Shown: piece by piece, positions 34,220-44,145 of the stretch
Numbering within the stretch: the first letter of the stretch is position 1
Layout of the letters: every line of letters begins with the position of its first letter
From: JAFGQU01 sp964483625
GTDB taxonomy: Bacteria; Omnitrophota; Gorgyraeia; Duberdicusellales; 4484-171
Assembly (NCBI GenBank): GCA_964483625.1
Contig: CAZABB010000002.1
Location: forward strand, 1-64,000
Direction of reading: 5' to 3'
DNA length: 64,000 nt
Position numbers and translations under genes: made by a program
Notes under the pieces: model-generated
What the model was told of the DNA's origin: nothing
The model's database searches: none
The model's input: the letters and a program-made list of their open reading frames with translations, nothing else

Positions 34220-35600
34220 NNNNNNNNNNGACATCCGGGAGCTGAGGGCGAAACTTAACGCGACGATCAGGACACCTTTGAGCATCTGTTTCTGTTCGGC
34301 ATTCAACAGTCCTTCTCTCTCCAGGGTGTTGGGATTATCGGTAGGACTCATCTTTAATCCCAGCAGTCCTCCCATAATGCCCAGGAGGGAAATCGCCCGC
34401 CACCCTAAGGCAACGGTTCCTCCGCCGGGAAGTGCTACTTCGGCAACAGCATTGGTTCCCATTGTCCAATATTCACGGCTTCCCAGAAGCTTCCAGAACG
34501 TCTCTCCCGCCGCCTGCGTCGCCGCTAATTCTTCGGTACGGGCGGCCGCGCCGATATAATTACGGTACATAACGTATCCCAGGGCTGAGACCACCGCGCC
34601 GATTGCCGAATGAGTCATCGCGTTGGAGAACTGATACCGGCCTCCGTACTGATCGGGATCAATCAGCCAGCTCATTGCCCCGCCGGTAAGGCCGGTGAAC
34701 GCGCCCGCGCCGGCGTAGAACATACCACGCAGGAGGCCTAAAGGAATCGAGCGGCCGAAAATCTGCCACGGCTGGGTGATGAACCGGGACATGGCCCACC
34801 GGGCCCCGCCGAATATCAGCGTTCCCATCAACGCCCCGATAACCGTATCAAAAGTGATATGTCTCCAGTTGGAAAGCGTAAAATACTCTTTGCCGTTGCG
34901 TTTGGCGTCATAGTACCCTCCGGCGACCCGGATGGTAATCCCGCCGGCAGCCGCGGCGACCCAGGCCATTACTCCCGTTTGACGAATACATCCTACCGTA
35001 AACCGGGTAAGGAAATATGCTCCCATAGCGTAAGGCGATAACGGACCGAAATGCACCATTGAACCGGCGATACTGCCCAGATTATAAAATAACAGGCTGG
35101 TAACCATAGCGGAACCCACTACAAGGAAGAAGGTATTCCAGTCCCCCTCAGCGCTATCAATAAATACAACCTGCGCGCCATAAGAGACCGCGGCGAAGCC
35201 TCCCCACCCAAGAGAACGAACCAGTGCTCTCCGGGCAAGCGTACCTAAGGCGCTGAATCCCGCGCTCCATCCTCCCTGGAACATCCCGACCAGAACCATC
35301 GCATCATACACCAGCAATGCCGCGGCAAAACCGCTGATGATACCCGCGGCCGCGATGGTTAATGCGTCGTTCCAGTCATGGAACGCGGCGTGACGTAACG
35401 GGCCGCGGTTACTGGATACATATATACCGCTCACCGCGCCGAATGCGGCACCAAGCCCTACGGCGATAATGACCGGGATCGCGCTCCCGCCGCTTAAGAA
35501 AATAACGACACCGGCAACGGTTCCTCCGATCAGGGCTACCGCGACGACTTCGGCGGGATGGGCGCCCCGCGCGGTCCACTGGAATTCTTCGACGAAATAC
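33150..35600 (-). other. Polytopic membrane block of the giant protein
   Basis: Many hydrophobic stretches of 18-22 residues separated by short loops, on both sides of the 10-N gap. Examples are VIIAVGLGAAFGAVSGIYV, GFAAALLVYDAMVLVGMF and MFITIALGLVTMTGAF. It is not recognised as a transporter family. Gly/Ala-rich helices suggest tight packing. It separates the repeat stalk from the ATPase-like domain, so some later domains should be cytoplasmic and others exported depending on helix count. Confidence 0.65.
34220..34229. other. Assembly gap (10 N) inside the giant gene
   Basis: Placeholder of unknown true length. The open frame before it (codon starts equal to 1 modulo 3) and after it (2 modulo 3) both encode plausible protein. 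Upstream the sequence ends VIVALSFALSSRM; downstream it begins SAGNKAGSGTAKGWRALFW. Confidence 0.95.
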
Positions 35601-36888
35601 TGTACCTTCCCGTGCTCTCTTATGTAGCCGATCTTTGCCGCCGCGACCATCAGCGCCAGATCTTCAAATTGAGCGTGCGCCTGGCGGATATCTTCATCAA
35701 AAGAAAGATAAAATAACGATTTTAAAGCGTTGCTGATATTTTCCTTCACTAAAAGGGATTCGGTTATCTTCCGCTGTTGTTCGGCCAATTGAGCGATACC
35801 GCTGTAAATGGAAGCGAGCGGGAACGCTTTATTCACCTCACTATTCAAGACGGTAGCTTTTCCGGCCAGATCAGCGATATCGCCGTAGAGTTCGGCCAAG
35901 ACGAATGCTTCATTTACTTTCTTATTCAGGGCGCCGGCTTTACCGGTAAGATCAACGATATCCCCGTAGAGTTCGGCTAACACAAATGCTTCACTCACTT
36001 TCTTATTCAAGACGCCGGCTTTACCGGTAAGATCGGCGATATCGCCGTAGAATTCACCTAAAGGAAATGACTCCCTGATTTTAACATTCAAGAAGCTTGC
36101 TTTACCGGTGAGATCGGCGATATCACCGTACAATTCAGCCAATACAAACGCCTCATTGACCGCGGAATTCACTCCGCCGGCCTTCGCGATTAAATCAGTA
36201 AGCGCCTCGTACACCTGCTTTCCCAGAGGGAACGCTTCGCTTACCGCTTCGTTGAGATCGGCCGCCTTTCCGACGACATCGGCGATATCACCGTACAGCT
36301 CAGCCAGAGGGAAGGCCTCGTTGACCGCTTCGCTTACATCCGAAGCTTTGGAGGTCAAATCGATGATCTTCTCGTATAATTCTATTGCCGGGAACAAGCC
36401 GGTGATCGCCTGATCGATCTTCTGAGGCAATACATTCAGTTCGTAATCGGAATCGGCGATCTGCTGGATCACGGCAAGATCACTGTTTTCCGAAGAAATA
36501 CCCTGCCATGACTGGACATCTTCACTATAGGTAATCCCCGCGTCCGCTAAATCTCCGGCCAAGCGGTCGTATTCCTGGTTAAACTGCCGGCAGTAAGCGA
36601 GTATATCCTGAACATCACCGGTAAAGGGAGGAATCTGCGAGCCGTTTCCGTTCTCGTCGGATTGATCATTAAGCTGGAGAGCTTCCACCAGCGCTTCGTA
36701 CCGTTTGGCGTTCGTGGTATATGTCTGATATGCTTCATCACTGACTAACGTAAGGAAATCAGTAAAGTTTTCTTTTACCTCATCCGGGATATTCAATACA
36801 TTGTTTTCATAGGTAGCGCCGAAATCAATCAGCCCGTCCCAGATGGTCTCAAAATTCTCTTCATAGGCGGTATTAAACGCGATTGCCG
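34230..36888 (-). CDS. Giant multidomain surface protein, middle fragment
   Basis: Second sequenced part of the same gene, between the 100-N and 10-N gaps, about 886 codons without a stop. It starts inside the repeat unit that continues from the previous fragment, has eight 27-residue repeats, then at least eight hydrophobic helices (for example VVAVALIGGTVAGVVIFLSG). Reading on through the 10-N gap in the same frame gives a spurious Arg-rich tail with a stop at 34019. That tail is an artefact of the placeholder gap length, because another frame continues open beyond the gap. The fragment is therefore internal, with neither start nor stop of its own. It is not recognised as a known family apart from the polytopic membrane character. 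Confidence 0.8.
35745..36394 (-). repeat. Eight tandem 27-residue (81-bp) repeats
   Basis: Units such as FPLAELYGDIADVVGKAADL and FVLAELYGDIADLTGKAGVL follow each other with a 27-residue period, once 28. The consensus is F-x-L-x-E-L-Y-G-D-I-x-D-L-x-G-K-A-x-x-L-N-x-x-V-x-E-A. They are probably amphipathic helices forming a rod or coiled-coil stalk. DNA identity between neighbouring units is visible, so they arose by recent in-frame duplication. Confidence 0.85.
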
Positions 36889-36988
36889 NNNNNNNNNNNN
36901 NNNNNNNNNNNNNNNNNNNNNNNNNNNNNNNNNNNNNNNNNNNNNNNNNNNNNNNNNNNNNNNNNNNNNNNNNNNNNNNNNNNNNNNN
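36889..36988. other. Assembly gap (100 N) inside a tandem protein repeat of the giant gene
   Basis: Standard 100-N placeholder. Homologous repeat units lie on both sides, so the true sequence is probably a collapsed repeat of unknown copy number. Confidence 0.95.
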
Positions 36989-39900
36989 CATCGGTCATAA
37001 GTTCCATGTACTGACCGAAGTTCTCTTTCATCCCGTCCGGCAGGGTTAACACCTCAGTCGCTGCGTTATATTCGACGCCGGACACGTTCATCAGTCCGTT
37101 CCAGATACCTTCGAAGTTCTTCTCGAATGTCGTATTGAACGTTCTGAGGTTTTCATTGAGGGTTTCGATGTCTCCAAAAAAGTCGACTTCCTTCAGGCCG
37201 AGTGCCTCTTCGGAATCGGCAATACCTAACGCCTCTATCACTGCTTTATAGCGCGGATCACTTATATGGTCTATATATGTTTGATATTCGGGATTCTCGG
37301 CCGGCGTGCGTCCTTTCCGGAAAGAATTCACATTCTCCAAGTCGATCTTATAGAGGTATGTTCCGGTTTTCATGAAGCTGTCAACGCTGAACTGTGTGGG
37401 ATTATCGGGATCATCGGCAACACAGAAGAATACGATGCCTCGGGAATTCTCTAAGAGTACCCGATCGTCGATATGATTATATTCATCGATATAAGAGCTC
37501 AAGATAACGGTCTCCTGCAGAGTAAGGTGAGCATTAGGATCGGCCGTTAAGGTATTAAGTATCCCCTGAAGAACCTGCTCATCCCCGGGCACTTCAAACG
37601 TATAGCCGGAATCGGGAGAGAGCAACTTCCCTAACTGGTCGGTCAACAGGGCAATGCTTCCCGGATTGGAAAGGTTCGCCAGAGGAGAATCTGGATCAAG
37701 ACCGGCAAAGGGATACAGGCCGCTGTTGGCCGCCGGAGAAAGGATCATCCATCCCTTGTTTTCGTATTCGGCAAATTTATCAGCCCAGACCATGACACCG
37801 TCTTCTGCCGGCGTGGGCATAACATTCAACGCGGTCACGGTAAACGCGACAAAGTCGAAATAATCCGCGGGAGAAAGGTCAAGGGAATGATCGAGTTTAT
37901 ATTCGATCCCATTGATGAATGTATTGAATTCTCCCGCCGTTACGCTGTCTAAATTAAGCGAAGTTCCGCTGAGATGAGCTAATGCCGCCTGAAGGGATCT
38001 CTCCGTTTCTTCCGGTGTCATCAGCGCGGTTGCCGGCGGAGCCTGACTGCCGGGAGTACCGCCGTTCTGGCCATTCAGCATCTCGTTCACCTCGGCAAAC
38101 AGCTGATAGGCAACCTGATATTGAGCGAACTCGTGAAGGGCGGCCTGGTCATGCACATACCATCTTCCTTCGGCATTTCGTTCGATACCCATCGTATCGG
38201 CAACGTTGATGACATCGCTCATATTGATATCTATATTGCCCTGAATGAGATTATCCCAGACCATATCTATCTGATCGGAAGTGAGATTGCGCGGGTCGTC
38301 CACACTGATGCCCAGACCATGAAGCTGTTGGGAAGTGATCTCCCCCTGATCGATGAAGGCCACGACGATCGCGGCTTCTTCATCCAGGCTGTCATCGGCG
38401 CCGAAAGCGCCCTGGGCCTGGACATCATCGAACAGCCAGAGTTTCCAGAGTTCGTAACTGGCCTGGTCCGGACCGTATCCGGGAAGCCGGTCGGCAAAGT
38501 GGTCATAATATACTTCTTCCAGAGTAACCTCCATCTCCGGAGCCAGGAGCATCGAAATATCCTGCAAAGCTTCTTCGGCGGCTTTAATGGTATCGATCGA
38601 AAGCGGCGCGTTTTGGATGGCCGCAATATCCTCATGATAGTCGGCGGTATCGACCCAGGTCCAGAAGTCTTCCAAAAACGTCTGCATGCCCGAGGTGAAC
38701 GCGGAAGATTCCGGCGGCAGACTACTATTATAGGTAAGCAATTGCGATAAGTTATCCTGCTGGGCCTGAATCTTTTCTTCGTAGGCTTTCTGGGCGGGAA
38801 GACGGAAATAAGGTGATCTCCCGGAATAATGGCTTAATCCCAGGTAAAACCCTGCCTGAGCGTAATCGCCGAATCCAGGGCCGTCGGCATCGATATCAAC
38901 GGGAACTAAACCGTTCGCGTCGGGCTCTTTCCGGGAAAGTCCGGTAAATAACTCGACGGTATCATAATAGGTAGTTTCAAGGACGTCTTGTGAATAGATG
39001 GGAAGGGAAGTGATGTTTATTTCGTCGGCAATATCTTCAGCGCGGTAAACTCGCTCGCCGATTCCGTCAACGTTTACCACAACCAGATTGCCTATCTTTC
39101 CAAGCGCGGTTCCTGAGAGGTTATTGCCGGCAACGTATTGGACTCCGTCAACGTTTGTATGCGGCAGGATATGGTTATTGTCAATAATGAACTGTTGCGC
39201 TCCCGGTGCAATCGCAACATCCTGGCTGAGAGCAGTGATCGGACAAAAATCAAGCGCAGCGCCTGTTACGGGAAAGGACCGCGGCGGCCCCTGCGGCAAA
39301 TAAGGTATTCCATCTATCGAAACATAGAACGAATCGTCAGCACTTGTATATAAAGACGAAGTATAGTCGTCAGGGAAACTCATCAATGCCTGTTCATCGG
39401 ATAGATATCCCGAGCTCGAATAGGGATACAGACTACTGGTAAAGCTCTGGGGATCGGGAAGGACCGCTTCGGTATCCATGGCGGCAAGCGGCGGAACGGT
39501 AATCAGATTACCGTGAAGGCCTTCCATATACTCCTGCGTCACCAGATAATGAACTCCCGGCCCGGCCGACCCCGGCAGGAGCGGAATAGAATTATTAAAA
39601 CTGAACATACTGAGGCCGCTCGCGGGCGAAGAAGCGGACACATCGGTAGGATCAAAAGCGCACATCTCGTCTAATAAGGTCAAAGATGACATTTCCTCTC
39701 TCCCGGATAAAATGATTCCATCCCCGGCGGTCGTAGTCTTACCTGCCGATTCGGAGGAAAGAACGGATAAAAAGGCGTCTTCATCGGAAGAATCGGCGGT
39801 ATACAATACATTTCCGGTCCATACCCTGTCATCTCCTTCGGAAAAGGTGATTTTCTCACCCGTTGCCAGGGATTGGATGAAATACTCTCCGGTCTGTTCG

Positions 39901-42482
39901 TCAACCCGTACCTGGACGGCTTCATAATGACCGATATAAGTGCCCGGCATAACCGTCAGGGGTGCCACCGCAGTTGCGTCCGTCGTCGACACCCCGGTAT
40001 TATCATTGTTCTGCGAAGTGCCCGGGACCGTCATATGAATGATCGCGGTCGTCCCCTCGCCCTGGCGCATAAAGGATTCGGGAGAAGAAACACTCTGGAA
40101 AGAACTCGGAACATTGTAATAACTGAGCGTAGCCGCTACCACGTTTATGCCCACCTGGACGCCCGGTTCCGGCGCGATCCCGTTATTCATCATCGTAATC
40201 GTATTGTATACATCGTCAAGAGATACCGCTGCCGACGATGAAAAGGAAGTAGTATTCCCCATGCCGGAAAACGGAACAATGCTGTAACTGCCGCTCAGAA
40301 CGTCAAAGGAATAATCTCCTCCCAGAGCATAATCCTGAGAGAACGGCAAAGAATACGAATATGCGTTGGAGAGCTCCAAGGGAGAACTATAATAATAAGA
40401 GCTGTCGGCAAAGGCGATATCCAGAGAACCGTAATAACTGTTGACGATCTGGTATATGCTCATCACCGTACAGTTGATATCGCCGGCGGATCCGGTAACT
40501 ACGGGCGGATATGACGACGACAGAGAACTATAGTCGACAATGCTGAAATCAAGTCCGGTAGGAGTCATTAACGCCGGAACCGGTAGGCCTGAGTCGTTAA
40601 AGTCCAATGTGATGATATCGGGAGTTATCTGAGTATAGGTAATGTACATCCCGGTCTGAGTGTTGTTTTCGAAAACCGGAATAAAATTGTTGTACGGATT
40701 GTACATGGTATGGTTGCCGTTCGAGGGATCATAGTTCATCTTCAATCCGGAGCCGATGTCGACATAGGTATCTCCGTCCGAACCGGTGTAATAATTCACC
40801 CCTAAATTATCCAGATCGGCAAAATTATTTCCTGCCGCATGCCAGGCCGCCTGAGCCGCTTGAAGAGCTAAATCGGCGTTTCCCGTAGCCTGCATGACCG
40901 CGTTCCACGCCGCGTCACCGGCCGCTCCCTGCGCATCTCCGCCCGGCGGCGGTGTATACCCATCATCCTCATACGAACCGATGTAGGAATAAATGCCGCT
41001 TTGTCCGTCATTTCCTCCTTCATCCCAGTTATCACCGTCGCCGCGATTGTTATCATAGGTCCCGGTACGGTTACCGTTAGAATCAAGACGGCAGCCGTCA
41101 TCAGAGTAAGTGACTAAACCGTCGTCACTGGTATAATCAGCACCCCAGATATCGGTCATCTGGGCCATGGTAAGCTCTTTACCTATATATAGGTCCTGAG
41201 CCTCTACTAAGGCTTCAATCGTCTGATCATCGCTTAAACTGTATTTTTCCTTGAATTCATCCAATGTTAACGTCTCATCCCCGTCGATAATCCATGTATC
41301 ACCATTCTCGTCGATCATCAACGTCACATAGTGATTATCGATATGGATGATCGATCCGGAAGTTAAGTCTTCTATATCTGATACGGTTAGTTCGATACCG
41401 TAAAGACCGGTCACCTCAGATAATCCGGCCATTGAAGTTTCAAACTGATCCGTATCATGATTATAACGGGTATAAGGAGCTAAGAAGATTCTTGCCTGGT
41501 CTAAAGATATCCCTAAAAGAGTAGAAAGTGCCTGAATAGCACAGTTATAGGAGATAGAGGAAGTGCTTTGAGAGGAATGGGAAAAATAAACCGTATCATT
41601 TGAAGCAATATTCTGTACCGGAGGTGCGGTGCTTGTGTTATTAGGATTATATTTTAATGCATTAATTGCTGATTGAATTTCGGGATTATTGTACCATTGG
41701 TTATGTTCAAAAGAATAAGACGCCTCAGTATCGGCATAAACCTGAGGTTGACTGGTAATACTGCCTTCTGTATGATTCACCTGTGAATCGGCGGTAACGA
41801 TTGGAACCGTATCATTTACTTCTAATACGCCATTGATGAATGTAACCAAATCTTCATAAATAGCTATGGCAATCTCCTGAGATTCGCTACTTTGCGTTCC
41901 TTGTTCCTGGACGGTTTCCTGAGCGCTATCAATTTGTTCGGCAATGTCATCCAACTCTTCACTCTCGCCATAGGCGTCTTCAAGATGAGTGTGAATACGA
42001 TTTGCCCAATAAAGAAGTTCCGGGGTAACCCCATGGTTATTCAGGTAGTAGTTCAGAACGCGGGAAGGTATGCCAGGCAAACGAGTTGCCCAAGTAGCCG
42101 CGAGAGTATCACCGGTGTGATTAACCGTATCACTATTCTGACCATAATTTCCATTATTAACCGTATCATTATCCTGACCCGCCTGAGTAAATTGAGGAAC
42201 CAATGCCGGCATATGATCTATATCTTCCTGATCATAGGGATTCGCCGCGTATACTTCCGGGAAGAAGAAATCTTTCACGTTATCGAAAAGTTTCTTGAAC
42301 GAACTTTGGGTTTTTTCTTCATTGGGAAAATAGAATTTTTGTGACTGATGATGATAAAAGGGAAGGATATAATTAAGCAGGTCGATTTTTCCAGCCCAGG
42401 TAAACTCATTACATAAAAATACCGCGATAACTGCGATACAAAGAAACTTAACCAAAATGTGTTCTCTCCAGTTACTAAACAT
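36989..42482 (-). CDS. Giant multidomain surface protein, N-terminal fragment
   Basis: First sequenced part of the giant gene, about 1,830 codons, open up to the 100-N gap. The start is chosen as the ATG at 42482 with AAAGG about 7 nt upstream; a TTG one codon earlier is also possible. Residues 10-30 form a hydrophobic signal or anchor segment (LVKFLCIAVIAVFLC). A C39-like peptidase domain follows near residues 298-432, then a second papain-like candidate, Ser/Tyr-rich stretches, and acidic helical repeats. Similar roughly 150-residue units flank the gap: FEKNFEGIWNGL before it and YEENFETIWDGL after it. The gap probably hides more units of a tandem repeat. Transcription comes from the promoter and c-di-GMP-type riboswitch just upstream. 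The overall function is not known. A secreted or membrane-anchored giant protein is inferred from the signal segment and the later domains. Confidence 0.85.
39790..40500 (-). other. Second papain-like (C39-type) candidate domain
   Basis: The stretch GDINCTVMSIYQIVNSYYGS has a Cys at the start of a helix. About 180 residues later IGHYEAVQVRVD resembles the catalytic-His strand. The long Ser/Tyr-rich insertion between them makes the assignment uncertain. It may be a decayed or structural copy of the first domain. Confidence 0.35.
41190..41594 (-). other. C39-like cysteine peptidase domain in the giant protein
   Basis: Residues about 298-432 of the giant protein. The pattern SYNCAIQALSTLLGI gives a candidate nucleophile Cys315. 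HIDNHYVTLMID gives His385, and an Asp near residue 401 (IIDGDE) could complete the triad. This spacing and the helix after the Cys resemble the papain-like C39 family that cleaves leader or double-glycine sites. Location just behind the signal segment suggests processing of the giant protein or of its partners, which is inference. Confidence 0.6.
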
Positions 42483-42513
42483 CAAAAACCTTTGGTTCTC
42501 ACTATTTCGTAAG

Positions 42514-42530
42514 ATCCGCCTCTGGCGGAT
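42514..42530. repeat. Palindromic element ATCCGCC-TCT-GGCGGAT
   Basis: Perfect 7-bp stem in the leader between terminator and start codon. Same core (CCGCCAAAGGCGG or CCGCCAGAGGCGG) as the in-frame palindromes at 16217, 16887 and 24063. Confidence 0.7.
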
Positions 42531-42533
42531 GTC

Positions 42534-42584
42534 AAAAAAAGCCGAGTTATCTACACTTATAACTTAAGTTTCGACAACCCGGCT
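42534..42584 (-). terminator. Intrinsic terminator overlapping the riboswitch 3' strand
   Basis: The stem AGCCGGGTTGTC (42584-42573) pairs with GATAACTCGGCT (42551-42540) over 12 bp, including two G-U pairs, followed by a run of T. The 5' arm is the conserved 3' element of the aptamer. Ligand-bound aptamer and terminator are therefore mutually exclusive, which predicts that c-di-GMP turns expression on. Confidence 0.8.
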
Positions 42585-42690
42585 ATCCTTCTTAAAAAAA
42601 CCTGATTTTCTGTTAACTTCGTGGCTTTTAAGGACCCGTGGCTTTCCGCCCCGTAATTACTTACGGTTTGGCTTTTTTTCGGCCTTAAAT
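42568..42690 (-). ncRNA. c-di-GMP-I (GEMM-I) riboswitch in the 5' leader of the giant gene
   Basis: On the minus strand the leader carries GCCAAACC, then a CCGTAA-GTAA-TTACGG hairpin with a GNRA tetraloop, then GGGCGGAAAGCCACGGGTCC, a variable stem closed by TCCTT/AAGGA, and finally GGATAGCCGGGTTGTCG. These blocks match in order and spacing the conserved GCAAACC, tetraloop stem, ACGCAAAGCC(ACGGGUC) and AGCCGGGUUACC elements of class I c-di-GMP aptamers. One core position differs (GGAAAGCC rather than GCAAAGCC), so affinity may be changed or the ligand may be a related cyclic dinucleotide. It lies between a clear promoter and the start codon. Confidence 0.75.
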
Positions 42691-42725
42691 CTTTTCTGTG
42701 ACCTTATTTTCATCCCCAGTACCAT

Positions 42726-42755
42726 AATATACAATATTCACCACATATTTGTCAA
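42726..42755 (-). promoter_or_regulatory. Sigma70-type promoter of the giant gene
   Basis: Minus-strand TTGACA at 42755-42750 and TATATT at 42731-42726, separated by 18 nt. Expected transcription start is near 42719, just ahead of the riboswitch. Confidence 0.75.
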
Positions 42756-42791
42756 GTATTTAGCCAAACTTTTGTTTTCATCCCTCCCCTT

Positions 42792-43067
42792 TCACACCTA
42801 CGCGGTGTGATTCAGGAAAAGATTGGATCTTTTACCTATATATAACACACACCGCCGGTCATATGCAACCTCCTCTCCCTTTTTTCTTAAATACCCCCTT
42901 TTCACGTCTATGCGGCGTGATAAGAGAAACGAACCAACCTCTGCACACTCCGAGAGTGTGCAGAGGATAGTATGAAATGATACGGTTATGATATCCCAAT
43001 AACCACAAACCCACCACCTCCACTCCCGGAGTAGAGGTGGAAGAAAAAGAAATCACGCTATGTGATT
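42792..43067. repeat. Array of five different hairpins in the divergent intergenic region
   Basis: Stems: TCACACC/GGTGTGA with loop TACGC (42792-42810); TCACGTC/GGCGTGA with loop TATGC (42902-42920); a 13-bp perfect stem CCTCTGCACACTC (42938-42966); CCACCTCCACTCC with one mismatch (43014-43040); AATCAC/GTGATT with loop GCTAT (43051-43067). Stem sequences differ but the first two show compensating changes around a TAYGC loop. No gene is visible between 42486 and 43290. Confidence 0.6.
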
Positions 43068-43290
43068 ATACAAAATAAGCGGCGCTTAAAATGCAAAATT
43101 AACGATGCCACACTCTTCAATTGTCCGCCTTCCGAAGAGATGGTTTTAGTACGATAAGATTGTTTATTTAACTTTTTATATGGAAGCGTTTACATCTCTA
43201 TATATTTTCACGGATATTGCTCCCCGGTATAAAACAAATATCCGGCTTATCTTGAATTTGTTTTCGCAAATATGGTATATATTGGTTGTT

Positions 43291-43581
43291 ATGAGCAGAG
43301 TAAAGATATGTACAATTTGTGGACAGCCATTTTATCCGAACAAATATCACCCCAATCAGGAAGTATGTTCTGCCCCGGATTGCCAGAAAGAACGCCAGCT
43401 TCATAATCAGAAGAAATGGCGCAAACGTAATCCTCACTATTTCCGCTATAAAGAGCGAAAAACCGAGTGGGAAAAGAAACGGGCAAATTATCTGGCAACC
43501 TGGCGCCAAAATCATCGTGACTATTTCAAGCAATACCGTATGTCCCGCAAGCAAAAGTTGGATATCGATCTTGAAAAATAA
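43291..43581 (+). CDS. Small zinc-ribbon-like protein
   Basis: 96 residues if started at the ATG at 43291. An upstream extension to 43180 is possible but reads as non-conserved hydrophobic sequence. The N-terminus CTICGQPFYPNKYHPNQEVC and a later CSAPDC give a C-x2-C...C-x4-C zinc-binding pattern. A basic, aromatic region follows (KKWRKRNPHYFRYKERKTEW and WRQNHRDYFKQYRMSRKQK), in which WRxxNPxYF-like repeats occur twice. Such small Cys4 proteins with KxWRxxNPxYF repeats are widespread and uncharacterised; nucleic acid binding is plausible. No good ribosome binding site is visible. It is divergent from the giant gene and upstream of the export operon. Confidence 0.6.
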   Translation: MSRVKICTICGQPFYPNKYHPNQEVCSAPDCQKERQLHNQKKWRKRNPHYFRYKERKTEWEKKRANYLATWRQNHRDYFKQYRMSRKQKLDIDLEK

Positions 43582-44066
43582 ATCTTCCCTTAAGCTATAT
43601 GAGGCACTGAAAACAGTGGGAATATTTGTCTTAAGGTCGATAAAACCCGACATCGAGTGCCCGGGAACATCCGTAACTAGAGCGCGATCGCAGGAAAAGC
43701 ACGGGGGGCAATACGACAATTTGGTAAATTAAGAATGTCCGGGTTACCGAACTTCGAAGAAGCCCAGGTAAGCCGGCTTTTTTTTACCCCCCACCGCAGA
43801 GATCCTGCCGACAAATATGCGATCCTGAAACGAAGCCTTGTATGGTCCAGCGAAAGGATCGCAAGAGGACATTATACCGAATACCTGACACATAATCAGA
43901 ATACAGCAAAAATATGGAATATTACCATAATTTCTCCAGGTCTGGTTAAGGGAAGATATTTTTCGGAATATTAACCGTATCATGCGATTACAATGTTTTA
44001 TTCATAATCTTCGAATATTATACCATACCTTTTTTCTCTACCGTATCAACTGTATCACCATACTCC
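43582..44066 (+). other. Intergenic region with possible structured RNA and weak terminator
   Basis: No convincing gene. A 79-codon plus-strand frame at 43735-43974 exists but has no ribosome binding site or recognisable sequence. At 43676-43760, CCGTAAC and GTTACCG can pair around GCG-CGAT-CGC and AAAAGCACGGGG. The string TCCGGGTTACCGAAC resembles the 3' end of a c-di-GMP-I aptamer, but the GCAAACC block is missing. AAGCC...GGCTT followed by eight T near 43760-43787 may end the zinc-ribbon transcript. Confidence 0.35.
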
Positions 44067-44139
44067 TTGACAAATACATTATAATAATGTATAGTTAATT
44101 TAAAACTGTATCAATTATATGTATCTTTTTCCGATACAT
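43977..44139 (+). promoter_or_regulatory. Cluster of TGTATC motifs around the export-operon promoter
   Basis: GTATCA at 43977 and 44043; TGTATC at 44051, 44107 and 44120; inverted GATACA at 44133. The last two form TGTATC-N7-GATACA (44120-44138) between the promoter and the start codon. Spacing on both sides of the promoter suggests an operator for a dedicated regulator. Confidence 0.5.
44067..44095 (+). promoter_or_regulatory. Sigma70-type promoter of the export operon
   Basis: TTGACA at 44067-44072, 17-nt spacer, TATAGT at 44090-44095. Near-consensus, about 45 nt before the start codon of the TonB-TolC gene once the expected transcription start is taken into account. Confidence 0.8.
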
Positions 44140-44145
44140 TGAGAT

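Noticed and set aside
348..42344. Many plus-strand open frames of 60-290 codons across the giant gene
   Set aside because: They lie opposite the minus-strand coding frame, have biased Ser/Arg/Pro composition, no ribosome sites and no domain signatures.
42792..43067. CRISPR array
   Set aside because: The hairpins differ in sequence, spacing is irregular and no cas genes are nearby.
43735..43974. 79-codon plus-strand frame after the zinc-ribbon gene
   Set aside because: No ribosome binding site, crosses a T-run likely to be a terminator, and no recognisable sequence.
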